Source of the DNA: UBA8079 sp049601915 | GTDB lineage: Bacteria; Pseudomonadota; Alphaproteobacteria; UBA6615 | Reading direction: 5' to 3' | DNA: 64,000 bases | NCBI GenBank assembly: GCA_049601915.1 | Contig: JBMYRB010000005.1 | Span: 62,001 to 126,000, forward strand | Part shown: positions 51,455 through 61,379 of the stretch, in pieces | Layout: each line of letters starts with the position of its first letter | Numbering within the stretch: the first letter of the stretch is position 1 | Position numbers and translations under genes: made by a program | The notes under the pieces: generated by a model | The model's database searches: none | The model's input: only the letters and a program-made list of their open reading frames with translations | What the model was told of the DNA's origin: nothing

Positions 51455-52174
51455 CTAGTTCCGCGCGTCCATGATGGTCCCGGCCATGCTGACAGGGACA
51501 TCGCCCAGCCGTTCCACCAGCCGATAGGTCACCCGCGCGCCCCGCGCCACGAAGGCCAGCCCGACCAGGACACTGCTATCATCGTACCAGAGGTCGATCT
51601 CGAGATCGCCTTTCATCCGGTAGTGGGTAGCCTGAATCGTGCCCGCCGGACCGGTCACCGGCTCGTCGCCGACCCTCTCGACCGTAACCTCGAGCAGCTC
51701 GCCGGTCTGGGAATTGATCAGCCGGCTCTGGCGAACCGTTGCGGCCATCCAGTAGGTCGACGGCAATACTGAAGGCGCGGTGCTAATGGCAGCCTGATTG
51801 TTCGCGACGATGCGCAGTCCACCACTGTCCGAAATCGCCTGTACACGGTGCCGGGTCCCGTTGTCGTCGGTCTCGCTTTGCAGGGAGACAAGCTGTCCGC
51901 CACGCCATTCCGTGCGGTTTACATGACTGTAGGCGAAGATGGTGAACGGGCCGAACTTGACGTTGAGATCGATGTCGATCGCCACCTTCAAGCTGTCATC
52001 GAGTTGGCGTTCGAAGGTGAGGGCGTGTTCGCCAATCGGTCGGCCGTCGAGATCGACCTCGAAGCGCAGGGTTCCTTCACGCGATGCGGCGTCCGCTGTT
52101 ATTTGCGTGACGGTGAGAAGGAGAAACCCGGCCAAGACAGCGCCCGCCGAAACATATCTGATGAGGTCGAGCAT
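51455..52174 (-). CDS. exported DUF6134-like protein
   Basis: A 239-residue protein with signal peptide LIRYVSAGAVLAGFLLLTVT and beta-rich body. TLRFEVDLDGRPIGEHALTF starts a domain of repeated strands and FTIFAYSHVNRTEWRGGQLV follows. The end YRMKGDLEIDLWYDDSSVLV GLAFVARG resembles the DUF6134 lipid or steroid-contacting family seen in alphaproteobacteria. ATG 52174 begins the signal peptide. It lies between ubiX and the GPH transporter, a trio seen in some photo-oxidative stress loci, which is inference only. Confidence 0.75.
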   Translation of the reverse strand: MLDLIRYVSAGAVLAGFLLLTVTQITADAASREGTLRFEVDLDGRPIGEHALTFERQLDDSLKVAIDIDLNVKFGPFTIFAYSHVNRTEWRGGQLVSLQSETDDNGTRHRVQAISDSGGLRIVANNQAAISTAPSVLPSTYWMAATVRQSRLINSQTGELLEVTVERVGDEPVTGPAGTIQATHYRMKGDLEIDLWYDDSSVLVGLAFVARGARVTYRLVERLGDVPVSMAGTIMDARN

Positions 52175-52209
52175 GATCACACCAGATACGCAGCGCGCGG
52201 GCATTTGGA

Positions 52210-52815
52210 TCAGCTTTGCTCGGGTGTACCCGTCCAGCGCTTGAGCAGGTTGTGTTCGATTCCGAACAGATCGAGTGCGCGCCCCACCGTGTGATCGATC
52301 ATGTCCTCGATCGTCTCGGGCCGGGGGTAGAAGGCGGGCATCGGCGGCATGATGACCGCGCCGATCTCCGAAGCTTCCGTCAAGGTGCGCAGATGGCCCG
52401 TATGCAGGGGGCTCTCGCGCACAATCAACACGAGCCGCCGGCGTTCCTTGAGGGTCACGTCCGCGGCACGGGTGAGCAATGTCTGGGTCGCACCGGAGGC
52501 GATCTCGGCGGCAGACTTCACCGCGCAAGGCGCAACGATCATACCCAGTGTGATCATCGATCCCGACGAGATCGCGGCGCCGACATCATTGGCTGCGTAG
52601 ACCGTATCGGCGAGCGCGTACAGATCGTCGCGGGTCAAGTCGGTCTCGTAACCCAGTGTCATGAGCCCCGGCCGGCTGACGACCAGATGGGATTCGACGT
52701 CACTCTCACGCAAGGCTTCCAGCAAGCGGATGCCGTAGGCAATACCGGTCGCGCCGGAGATTCCGACAATGAGGCGCCTTGGTTCGTCGGGCGGAAAGTA
52801 AGGATCATGAGACAT
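52210..52815 (-). CDS. ubiX: flavin prenyltransferase UbiX
   Basis: A 201-residue UbiX/Pad1-type flavodoxin-like protein: RRLIVGISGATGIAYGIRLL at residue 13, VVSRPGLMTLGYET, ISSGSMITLGMIVAPCAVKS near residue 83, LKERRRLVLIVRESPLHTGH near residue 123 and the PRPETIEDMIDHTVGRALDL end. It makes prenylated FMN for UbiD-type decarboxylases. No ubiD is in the window. It stands close upstream of the DUF6134 gene. Confidence 0.95.
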   Translation of the reverse strand: MSHDPYFPPDEPRRLIVGISGATGIAYGIRLLEALRESDVESHLVVSRPGLMTLGYETDLTRDDLYALADTVYAANDVGAAISSGSMITLGMIVAPCAVKSAAEIASGATQTLLTRAADVTLKERRRLVLIVRESPLHTGHLRTLTEASEIGAVIMPPMPAFYPRPETIEDMIDHTVGRALDLFGIEHNLLKRWTGTPEQS

Positions 52816-52843
52816 GGAACAGCGGTTCTAGCCGGTTCGGATG

Positions 52844-53062
52844 CTAGGCGCCATCCGCCAGCGCCTGCACTTCGTCATCGTCGGGGAAGCTGGCGTTCTC
52901 GAGTTTCGAGAACAGCAACTCGCCGTCGCGGGTAATTTCGAACGCGCCGGTGCGTCCGGGCGTGACCTCGACGGTCGCACCAAGTTGTTCGAGCAGGTCC
53001 CTCGCACGGAGCGCACGCGGCTCGTAGTTTCAAATCTTGCAGTATTCGATCTGGAAGTTCAT
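52844..53062 (-). CDS. SelW/Rdx-type selenoprotein candidate with in-frame UGA (Sec11)
   Basis: From ATG 53062 the frame reads MNFQIEYCKI, then UGA (53032-53030), then NYEPRALRARDLLEQLGA, TVEVTPGRTGAFEITRDGE and LLFSKLENASFPDDDEVQAL before TAG at 52844-52846. The length of 72 codons and the whole fold match the Rdx/SelW/SelT thioredoxin-like family (usual motif IEYCxxC...RA near the N-terminus, GxFEVxxDGxLLFSK near the end). UGA sits exactly where the second redox Cys normally is, giving CxxU. A hairpin begins nine bases after UGA. The alternative is a Cys-to-stop mutation. Confidence 0.7.
53000..53020 (-). promoter_or_regulatory. candidate bacterial SECIS hairpin downstream of the UGA
   Basis: Minus-strand RNA from 53020 to 53000 folds as CC(G)CGUGCG-CUC-CGUGCG(A)GG: eight pairs including two G-U, one internal mismatch, and a 3-base apical loop about 18 bases after UGA. 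Bacterial SECIS elements lie directly downstream of UGA at about this distance and bind SelB. No consensus sequence exists, so it rests on position and fold only. Confidence 0.5.
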
Positions 53063-53156
53063 CTGGCTCACCCGATGGTAGCGTTGTGATTGTTCATAGG
53101 GTCTAGGATTGACCTAACGCAACCGGAAAGCTGATTGGCACGTTAGAATCGGGATT

Positions 53157-53459
53157 ATGCGCATCATTGCTACACTGTTTTTTGCCGTGTCACTTGGCGC
53201 GGCGAACCAAGCCGAGGCATAGGAAGAACGCGAACAACTGTCGCGCGATCTATGCGCCGGCTGTCATATCGTATCCGAAGACCAGCGTGGGCCGGTGCTG
53301 GAAGGCATGCCGTCTTTCCCCGAGCTTGCGCGCTCCAAACGCTCCAACGTTCAGCTTCGCGCTTGGCTCACGGAGCCACATCCGCCGATGCCGCCACTTC
53401 CCTTGTCCGAGCGTGAGATCGCCAGCGTCATCGCCTACATCCGCTCCTTTGCGGACTGA
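53157..53459 (+). pseudogene. small c-type cytochrome interrupted by TAG after the signal peptide
   Basis: ATG 53157 opens a signal peptide MRIIATLFFAVSLGAANQAE A; TAG at 53220-53222 follows immediately. The same frame continues EEREQLSRDLCAGCHIVSED with a CAGCH haem site, a PSFPELARSKRSNVQLRAWL segment, Met ligand region HPPMPPLPLSEREIASVIAY and TGA at 53457-53459. If read, it would be an about 100-residue monohaem cytochrome. In relatives the residue here is variable, and GAG, CAG or AAG to TAG would explain the lesion. Confidence 0.85.
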
Positions 53460-53488
53460 CCGGATTACCACCGCATCGCATGATGCCC

Positions 53489-54318
53489 CTAGAGTGCCAC
53501 ACCGGGCTCCTCGAGGTCGTGGGCCGTTAGCGTTCGCGTGATGTGGTCATAGGCGTCGTCGATCGAATCGGTCCGGTAGAAGAGATCGACATCGTCTGTG
53601 CTGATGGTGCCGAACTCGACCAGCGCATCCATATCGATCATCCGGTCCCAGAACTCGTGCCCGAACAAGACGACCGGCAGGCGCTTCTTGATTTTCTGGG
53701 TCTGCACCAGGGTCAGGATTTCGAACAGCTCGTCGAGAGTGCCGAAGCCGCCGGGAAACAGCACGACGGCCTTGGCGGGATAGGTGAACCAGAATTTCCG
53801 CATGAAAAAGTAGTGGAACATCACGTTCAGCTCACGGCTGACATAGGGGTTCTCGAAATCCTCGGACGGCAGGGAGATTGTCAGGCCGATGTTCATGCCC
53901 TTGGCCTAGGATGCGCCACGGTTCGCGGCTTCCATGATGCCCGGCCCGCCGCCGGTGCAGACGGCGAACCGGCGTTTGTCCTCGCCCAGTCCTTTCGACC
54001 ATTCGGTCAGCCGGAAAGCCAGTGCACGGGCGGCTTCATAGCAGACCGACATGCGTCCGGCCCGGGCGGCCATGTTTTTGTCGCCGTCGCCCTGTTCGGC
54101 CGCCGCGACCATGGCCGCGGCATCTTCGGGCGACTTGATGCGGGCAGACCCCATGAACACGATGGTGTCATCGATGTCGTAATGCTCGAACCGGGAAAGC
54201 GGCTCCTGATACTCCGCGAGGATGCGGATCGCACGTGCGTCCCGGCTGTGCAGGAAATCCGGATTCTCATATCCTTCGGGGGAATGGTGGTGGGTTTGTC
54301 TGCGCTCTCATCGCTCAT
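53489..54318 (-). pseudogene. LOG/TIGR00730-family protein with a frameshift and an in-frame TAG
   Basis: Three pieces in order. N-terminal MSDESADKPTTIPPK (54318 down) switches frame at a CCCCC run near 54270 to GYENPDFLHSRDARAIRILA, then FEHYDIDDTIVFMGSARIKS, and on to the nucleotide-binding motif RFAVCTGGGPGIMEAANRGA. After GAS comes TAG (53906-53908), then AKGMNIGLTISLPSEDFENP, including the family motif FPGGFGTLDELFEILTLVQT. Relatives (LOG/YgdH-type nucleotide hydrolases) have an acidic residue at the TAG site. The homopolymer shift could be a sequencing error, the TAG less likely. Confidence 0.87.
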
Positions 54319-54363
54319 GGATGGCGTCCGTCCTGTCCTCGGGTTGTCGCTGTGCCGGTTGGC

Positions 54364-55218
54364 TCAGTTGTCGGAGAATTCCGGGATGTTTGGCCGCGCG
54401 CCCCACATGCAGAACGACTCGTCCTTGAACGGCAGCTGGCGCGGCCGCCAGTCAGCGTCCACATTGCGCACACCTGACGAATACTCATAGGTCATGCCAT
54501 CGGGGCCCTCGTAGTAGAGGAACATCGCGTCGGACGTCGGGTGGCGACCGGGGCCGAACCTGATCTGCACCTGCCGCTCCGTGAGGAAGTAATGGGAGCG
54601 CATAATATCGTCGATCGACTCGACCTGGAAATTGATGTGCTGGATGCCCGCATGATCTGTCGGGAACAGCGCGATGCGGTGATGCACCTCGTCGAACGAC
54701 ATAAGGGCGGCATCGCCGATCCGGTCATTGGCCCGGATGTTGAACAGGCCCGACCAGAATTTCTCATCGCGCACGGGGTCGGTCGTCTTGATGCCGATAT
54801 GGCTGAACTCCGTGATGCCGGCATCACGCGACGGGAAGTAGCGACGCCCTGAATGGAAAGGCTGCACCACGAGATCGACAGAGTTACCGGTCGGGTCCGC
54901 GAAATTGATGAACCCCATGACCCGTCGATCCGCCGCGTCCGCGTCGCTACCCTTGTTCACCTTGACCCCGGCAGCCTCCAGTGTGGCCGCGGCCGCCTCC
55001 AGCGCGTCGAAGCTTTCGATCTCCAGTCCGAAGGTGTGGTTTTTCGGATCACCTTCGAAATAGCAGATGTTGTGATCGCGATGATCGCCACGCAGATACA
55101 CCTGACCGTTGGCGCGTTCGACTTCCTCCAGTCCAATCAGGTTTTTGGCGAAATCGACGGTCGAGTCGAGATCTGTCGTCCCGAGGCGGCAATAACGGAT
55201 ATCGACGATTTCGATCAT
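54364..55218 (-). CDS. two-domain VOC extradiol dioxygenase-like protein (paralogue A)
   Basis: A 284-residue type I extradiol dioxygenase fold with two VOC domains (about 1-120 and 135-275). Metal ligands are His in TEFSHIGIKTTDP near residue 145, His in GIQHINFQVESIDD near residue 210 and Glu in MTYEYSSGVR near residue 261, the His-His-Glu triad of BphC-like enzymes. The sequence from PFHSGRRYFPSRDAGITEF onward is highly similar to paralogue B. It would cleave a catechol-type ring next to the hydroxyls. Start ATG 55218. Confidence 0.9.
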   Translation of the reverse strand: MIEIVDIRYCRLGTTDLDSTVDFAKNLIGLEEVERANGQVYLRGDHRDHNICYFEGDPKNHTFGLEIESFDALEAAAATLEAAGVKVNKGSDADAADRRVMGFINFADPTGNSVDLVVQPFHSGRRYFPSRDAGITEFSHIGIKTTDPVRDEKFWSGLFNIRANDRIGDAALMSFDEVHHRIALFPTDHAGIQHINFQVESIDDIMRSHYFLTERQVQIRFGPGRHPTSDAMFLYYEGPDGMTYEYSSGVRNVDADWRPRQLPFKDESFCMWGARPNIPEFSDN

Positions 55219-55236
55219 CGTTTCGGGTCTCGACCT

Positions 55237-56103
55237 CTATTCGGCAGCGTCGGTACCCTCGAGCACACTCAGGTCCGGCTTTGACCCCCAGGCGCAGAAG
55301 GATGCGTCGTTGACCGGGAACTGGCGTGCGCGCCAGGTGTCGTCAACCATCCGAACCCCGCAGGAATACTCGTAGATCATTTCATCGGGTCCGTAGAAAT
55401 ACAGGAACCGTGCCCCCGAGAGTGAATGGCGCCCGGGACCAGCCTGGATGCGCACCTGGTGGTCGCGCAGGAAATAGTTGGACCGCATGACATCGTCGGT
55501 CTCCGACACCTGGAAATTGATGTGCTGGATGCCGGGCTTGTCGGAAGGGAAAAGGGCGAAGCGATGATGCACCTCGTCGAAGGTCATCAACGCCGACCAG
55601 CCGATCCAGTCGCTGGTTCTGAAGTTGAAGACCTCGGACCAGAACTTCTCCGCTTCGCGCGGATCGGTGACGGCAAGCCCGATATGGCTGAATTCGTTGA
55701 TCCCGGCGTCACGACCGGGAAAGTAGCGGCGCCCGGCCGCGAATGGCCGCACCGTCAGGTCGATCGAGTTACCGCTCGGATCCTTGAAGTTGATATAGCC
55801 CATGCAACGCCGGGCGGCGGCCTCCTCGTCGTTGCCGCGGTAAACATCGAGCCCGGCGGCTGACAGCGCTGATTCTGCTGAATCGAGTTCATCGAAACCA
55901 TCCAGTTCGAGCCCCAGCGTGTGGTCTGTCGGATCGCCTTCGAAATAGCAAATATTGTGGTCCCGGTCGTCACCTCGCATGTAAACGAACCCGTTCTCGC
56001 GCCCGACCTCTTCCAGGCCGATCATGTCGGTGGCGAATTTGACGGTTGTCTCGAGATTGGCCGTTCCCAGCCGACAATAGCGGAAGCCCACAATGTTGAT
56101 CAT
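55237..56103 (-). CDS. two-domain VOC extradiol dioxygenase-like protein (paralogue B)
   Basis: A 288-residue protein closely related to the next gene. Both begin with M-I-x-I-V-x-x-RYCRLGTx(D/N)L, share FPxRDAGIxEFSHIG and PGRHxxS, and keep the three metal ligands (HIGLAVTD, QHINFQVSETDD, YEYSCGVR). It is upstream in a two-gene operon (18 bases between genes). The pair probably arose by tandem duplication and may differ in ring specificity. No clear hydrolase partner is adjacent; an FAH-family gene lies 1.6 kb to the right on the other strand. Confidence 0.9.
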   Translation of the reverse strand: MINIVGFRYCRLGTANLETTVKFATDMIGLEEVGRENGFVYMRGDDRDHNICYFEGDPTDHTLGLELDGFDELDSAESALSAAGLDVYRGNDEEAAARRCMGYINFKDPSGNSIDLTVRPFAAGRRYFPGRDAGINEFSHIGLAVTDPREAEKFWSEVFNFRTSDWIGWSALMTFDEVHHRFALFPSDKPGIQHINFQVSETDDVMRSNYFLRDHQVRIQAGPGRHSLSGARFLYFYGPDEMIYEYSCGVRMVDDTWRARQFPVNDASFCAWGSKPDLSVLEGTDAAE

Positions 56104-56202
56104 AACGATTCTCCAGCGGTTGGATGTCAGTCTATCGAACTTGCGCGGGGCTGACGACCGTATGGATCTGCCTTAAACAATTGTTAACCAAAGTCCGAAT
56201 AG

Positions 56203-56397
56203 GTTGTGGGGTCGTTCAAATTCCGCTGTCTCGCGCGGCTTGTGCTCGATGGCACACGGGTCGTGTCAGAATAGCCGCTCATCAAAAGGGATTTCGGGCG
56301 TGTTCGCGATGTGTGCCAGGGCCCGGACGGCATGATCTATGTTCTAACCGATGAAAACGACGGGCATTTGATTCGCCTGCAGCCGGTCGCGGAATAG
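56203..56397 (+). pseudogene. C-terminal remnant of a PQQ-dependent aldose sugar dehydrogenase
   Basis: The frame reads VVGSFKFRCLARLVLDGTRV VSE, then TAG at 56272-56274, then PLIKRDFGRVRDVCQGPDGM IYVLTDENDGHLIRLQPVAE and TAG at 56395. RVRDV-x-QGPDG-x-(I/L)YVLTDE-x-DG-x-LxRL is the classic last blade of soluble PQQ glucose/sorbosone dehydrogenases. Only this tail remains, and a second stop (56200) lies upstream. Confidence 0.82.
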
Positions 56398-56437
56398 AAT
56401 CGGCAGGAATAATCGACCCCCGTCGGTTGTTCACGTT

Positions 56438-56493
56438 ATAAATGCGACACCGCGGAAAACACGTGATAAATGCGACACCGCGGAAAACACGTG
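56438..56493. repeat. perfect 28-bp tandem duplication with an embedded inverted repeat
   Basis: Two identical 28-base copies at 56438-56465 and 56466-56493. In the second copy GCGACAC (56472-56478) pairs with GTGTCGC (56491-56497), forming an inverted repeat with a 12-base spacer. It lies between the sugar dehydrogenase remnant and the DM13 gene, so it could be a regulator site array or a hairpin. The rest of the gap 56104-56533 holds only the remnant above. Confidence 0.85.
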
Positions 56494-56533
56494 TCGCGAC
56501 TGTCACAAGCGATTGATCGAGAAAATTACCGGT

Positions 56534-57145
56534 ATGAGACGCGCATTCATCTACGGGTTCGGCATCTCGCTGGTTTTTACCGCCGTCGCCGCCTGGATCC
56601 TGATTTCTCCGCCGTTCATCGACGAAGTCGTGGATGAGCAATTTCCCGGGGTGCCAACGCCTGAGGCGCTGGCGCAGATGTCCGATGACAAGAAGGCGTC
56701 GATGGCCGATGAGGTTCTCGAGGCGGCTCGCGGGATGCCCGACAAGGCAATGTCCGACACCAAGGACGACGTGATGACCCCGGGCGCACCCGTCGCCTTG
56801 GCGGCAGGTGCCTTCCGTGACGCGGACTCGGTCTACAAGGGCAGCGGGGATGCGGGGCTCTATCGCCTCGCCGACGGCAACCATGTGCTGCGCTTGGAAA
56901 ACCTTGATGTGACCAACGGCCCGGACCTGCATGTTTATCTGGTGCGCCACCCGGGGCCCAAATCGTCGTCCGACGTCACGAAGGGCAGTTATGTCGATCT
57001 GGGTGCGCTCAAGGGCAACATCGGCAACCAGAACTACGCCATCGCGCCGGGCACGGACCTGGCGGGCTTCGCCAGTGTCGTCGTCTGGTGCAAGGCATTC
57101 GGCGTCCTGTTCTCGACCGCCCCGCTGGTGCCCGTCAGCAGTTGA
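56534..57145 (+). CDS. DM13 domain-containing membrane-anchored protein
   Basis: A 203-residue protein: an N-terminal helix IYGFGISLVFTAVAAWILIS anchors it, followed by a helical linker (PEALAQMSDDKKASMADEVL) and a DM13 domain from about residue 90 (AAGAFRDADSVYKGSGDAGL YRL, LRLENLDVTNGPDLHVYLVR HP, VVVWCKAFGVLFSTAPL). DM13 domains are proposed to take part in electron transfer using a conserved Cys (here WCKAFGV). ATG 56534 is preferred over TTG 56513; neither has a strong ribosome site. Confidence 0.85.
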   Translation: MRRAFIYGFGISLVFTAVAAWILISPPFIDEVVDEQFPGVPTPEALAQMSDDKKASMADEVLEAARGMPDKAMSDTKDDVMTPGAPVALAAGAFRDADSVYKGSGDAGLYRLADGNHVLRLENLDVTNGPDLHVYLVRHPGPKSSSDVTKGSYVDLGALKGNIGNQNYAIAPGTDLAGFASVVVWCKAFGVLFSTAPLVPVSS

Positions 57146-57211
57146 TTAATTCCACCGCTCAAGGCGTTACACTCCCCGGACCGACATTCCAGTTTCCGGG
57201 GAGAGCCGAGC

Positions 57212-57712
<501 letters not shown>

Positions 57713-57727
57713 CAGGAGTTTCTTCAC

Positions 57728-58588
57728 GTGAGACTTTGCCGCTACAACGACGACCAACTCGGGCTCGCGCTCGACGGTCAGCTGTTCGACGCCACGGCCG
57801 CTATGGATACGTTGCCACCGCTGAGTTGGCCGATTCCCCAGGGCGACCACCTGATCGCCAATCTGGATGCCCTGCGTCCGGCCATCGAGCATGCCGCGGG
57901 AGACTCCCATCCGGTGCCTCTCGAATCTGTGGTCCTGAAGAGCCCGGTCGCCAATCCAAGCAAGATCATCGGCGCGCCGGTCAACTATCACAAGCATCTG
58001 GAAGAGGCGCAGGCCGATGCGGAGATCAACCTCGGCCGGGAGATCAAGACGATCGATACCTACGGCCTGTTCATGAAGGCGAACAGCTCGCTGGTCGGGC
58101 CGGGCGAGGGGGTCGCATTGCGCTTCAGCGACCGGCGGAACGATCACGAGGTGGAGCTGGCGGTGATCATCGGCGAGGGCGGTTCCGACATCGCCGAAGC
58201 CGATGCGATGGGCCATATCTGTGCCTATTCGATCGGGCTCGACATGACCGTGCGGGGCACGGAGGACCGTAGTCTGCGCAAGGGGATCGATACTTACTCG
58301 GTGCTTGGCCCCTGGCTGGTGACCGCCGACGAGATCGTCGATCCCGGCCATCTGGATTTCGAGATTCGTGTAAATGGCGAGGTGCGCCAGAAGTCGAACA
58401 CCGAGTATCTTATCTTCGATATCCCCCGTCTCATCGCCTACGCGTCGTCCTTCATGACGCTCTATCCCGGCGATGTCATCATGACGGGTACGCCCGAGGG
58501 CGTGGGTCCGGTCGAGCCCGGTGACGTGATGCATGCCTGGATCGATCAGGTCGGGGAAATGTCGATCCCGGTGCGCGCGCACGAATAA
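57728..58588 (+). CDS. fumarylacetoacetate hydrolase (FAH)-family protein
   Basis: A 286-residue FAH-fold protein. The catalytic core has KIIGAPVNYHKHLEEAQADA near residue 78, metal ligands in FMKANSSLVGPGE, EVELAVIIGEGGSD near residue 139 and SIGLDMTVRGTE, then MTGTPEGVGPVEPGD near residue 256. Members hydrolyse or hydrate 2,4-diketo acids, fumarylpyruvate or 2-hydroxy-dienoates, products of aromatic ring cleavage. Starts GTG 57728 with AGGAG about 12 bases upstream. It fits with the extradiol and gentisate-type dioxygenases of this half of the window. Confidence 0.9.
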   Translation: MRLCRYNDDQLGLALDGQLFDATAAMDTLPPLSWPIPQGDHLIANLDALRPAIEHAAGDSHPVPLESVVLKSPVANPSKIIGAPVNYHKHLEEAQADAEINLGREIKTIDTYGLFMKANSSLVGPGEGVALRFSDRRNDHEVELAVIIGEGGSDIAEADAMGHICAYSIGLDMTVRGTEDRSLRKGIDTYSVLGPWLVTADEIVDPGHLDFEIRVNGEVRQKSNTEYLIFDIPRLIAYASSFMTLYPGDVIMTGTPEGVGPVEPGDVMHAWIDQVGEMSIPVRAHE

Positions 58589-58599
58589 CCGCCTCGCTT

Positions 58600-58630
58600 T
58601 TGACCTTCCAGTAGCTGGAAGGTATATGTT
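58600..58630 (+). promoter_or_regulatory. MerR/CueR-type promoter-operator of the copper module
   Basis: TTGACC (-35, 58600-58605) and TATGTT (-10, 58625-58630) are separated by 19 bases, the over-long spacing typical of MerR-family promoters. Between them is a near-perfect palindrome CCTTCC-N7-GGAAGG (58604-58622), essentially the known CueR site of copA promoters. Activation by the CueR-type protein would be induced by Cu(I) or Ag(I). Confidence 0.9.
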
Positions 58631-58664
58631 CACCCCGTCACCCCGATCAGGCTGGAGACGGACG

Positions 58665-59063
58665 ATGAACATCAGTGAAGCCGCCGAACAGGCTGGCCTG
58701 CCTGCGAAAACCATCCGCTATTATGAGGATATCGGGCTGGTCGAGACGGCGCGCCGTCGTGATAACGGCTATCGCGATTATGCCGAGCGCGACGTGCATA
58801 TGCTGCGTTTCCTGTCGCGTGCGCGGGGGCTGGGCTTTTCTGTCGAGGACTGCCGGGCGCTCGTTGCGCTGTATGCCGACACGGATCGCAAGAGCGCCGA
58901 CGTGAAGGAGATTGCGCTCAACAGGGTCACCGACATCGACGCCAAGATCACCGAACTGCAGGCCATGCGCGCGACCTTGGTCGAGCTGGCCGAGACCTGT
59001 CACGGCGACGACCGTCCCGACTGCCCGATCATCGACGACCTCGCCAGTCGTTTGGGTGAATGA
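58665..59063 (+). CDS. cueR: Cu(I)-responsive MerR-family regulator (CueR/HmrR)
   Basis: A 132-residue MerR regulator with winged HTH MNISEAAEQAGLPAKTIRYY and EDIGLVETARRRDNGYR at the N-terminus, a dimerisation helix and the CueR metal loop TCHGDDRPDCPII (C-x7-C near residues 112-120), which binds Cu(I). ATG 58665 lies downstream of its own operator; GGAGACGGAC precedes it. It is separated from copA by only one base, so both genes form one autoregulated operon. Confidence 0.95.
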   Translation: MNISEAAEQAGLPAKTIRYYEDIGLVETARRRDNGYRDYAERDVHMLRFLSRARGLGFSVEDCRALVALYADTDRKSADVKEIALNRVTDIDAKITELQAMRATLVELAETCHGDDRPDCPIIDDLASRLGE

Positions 59064-59064
59064 G

Positions 59065-61365
<2,301 letters not shown>

Positions 61366-61379
61366 GCGGATATGAACCG

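Noticed and set aside
53030..53032. Treating the UGA in the Rdx gene as just another pseudogene stop
   Set aside because: It falls on the one conserved redox position, the rest of the frame is intact and a hairpin follows; kept as a Sec candidate with stated uncertainty.
22989..56397. Genome-wide reassignment of TAG to an amino acid
   Set aside because: Several intact genes end naturally at TAG with short gaps to the next gene (5316, 7132, 9642), and two of the TAG-bearing genes also have other lesions.
56438..56493. CRISPR-like repeat
   Set aside because: Only two directly adjacent copies and no spacers.
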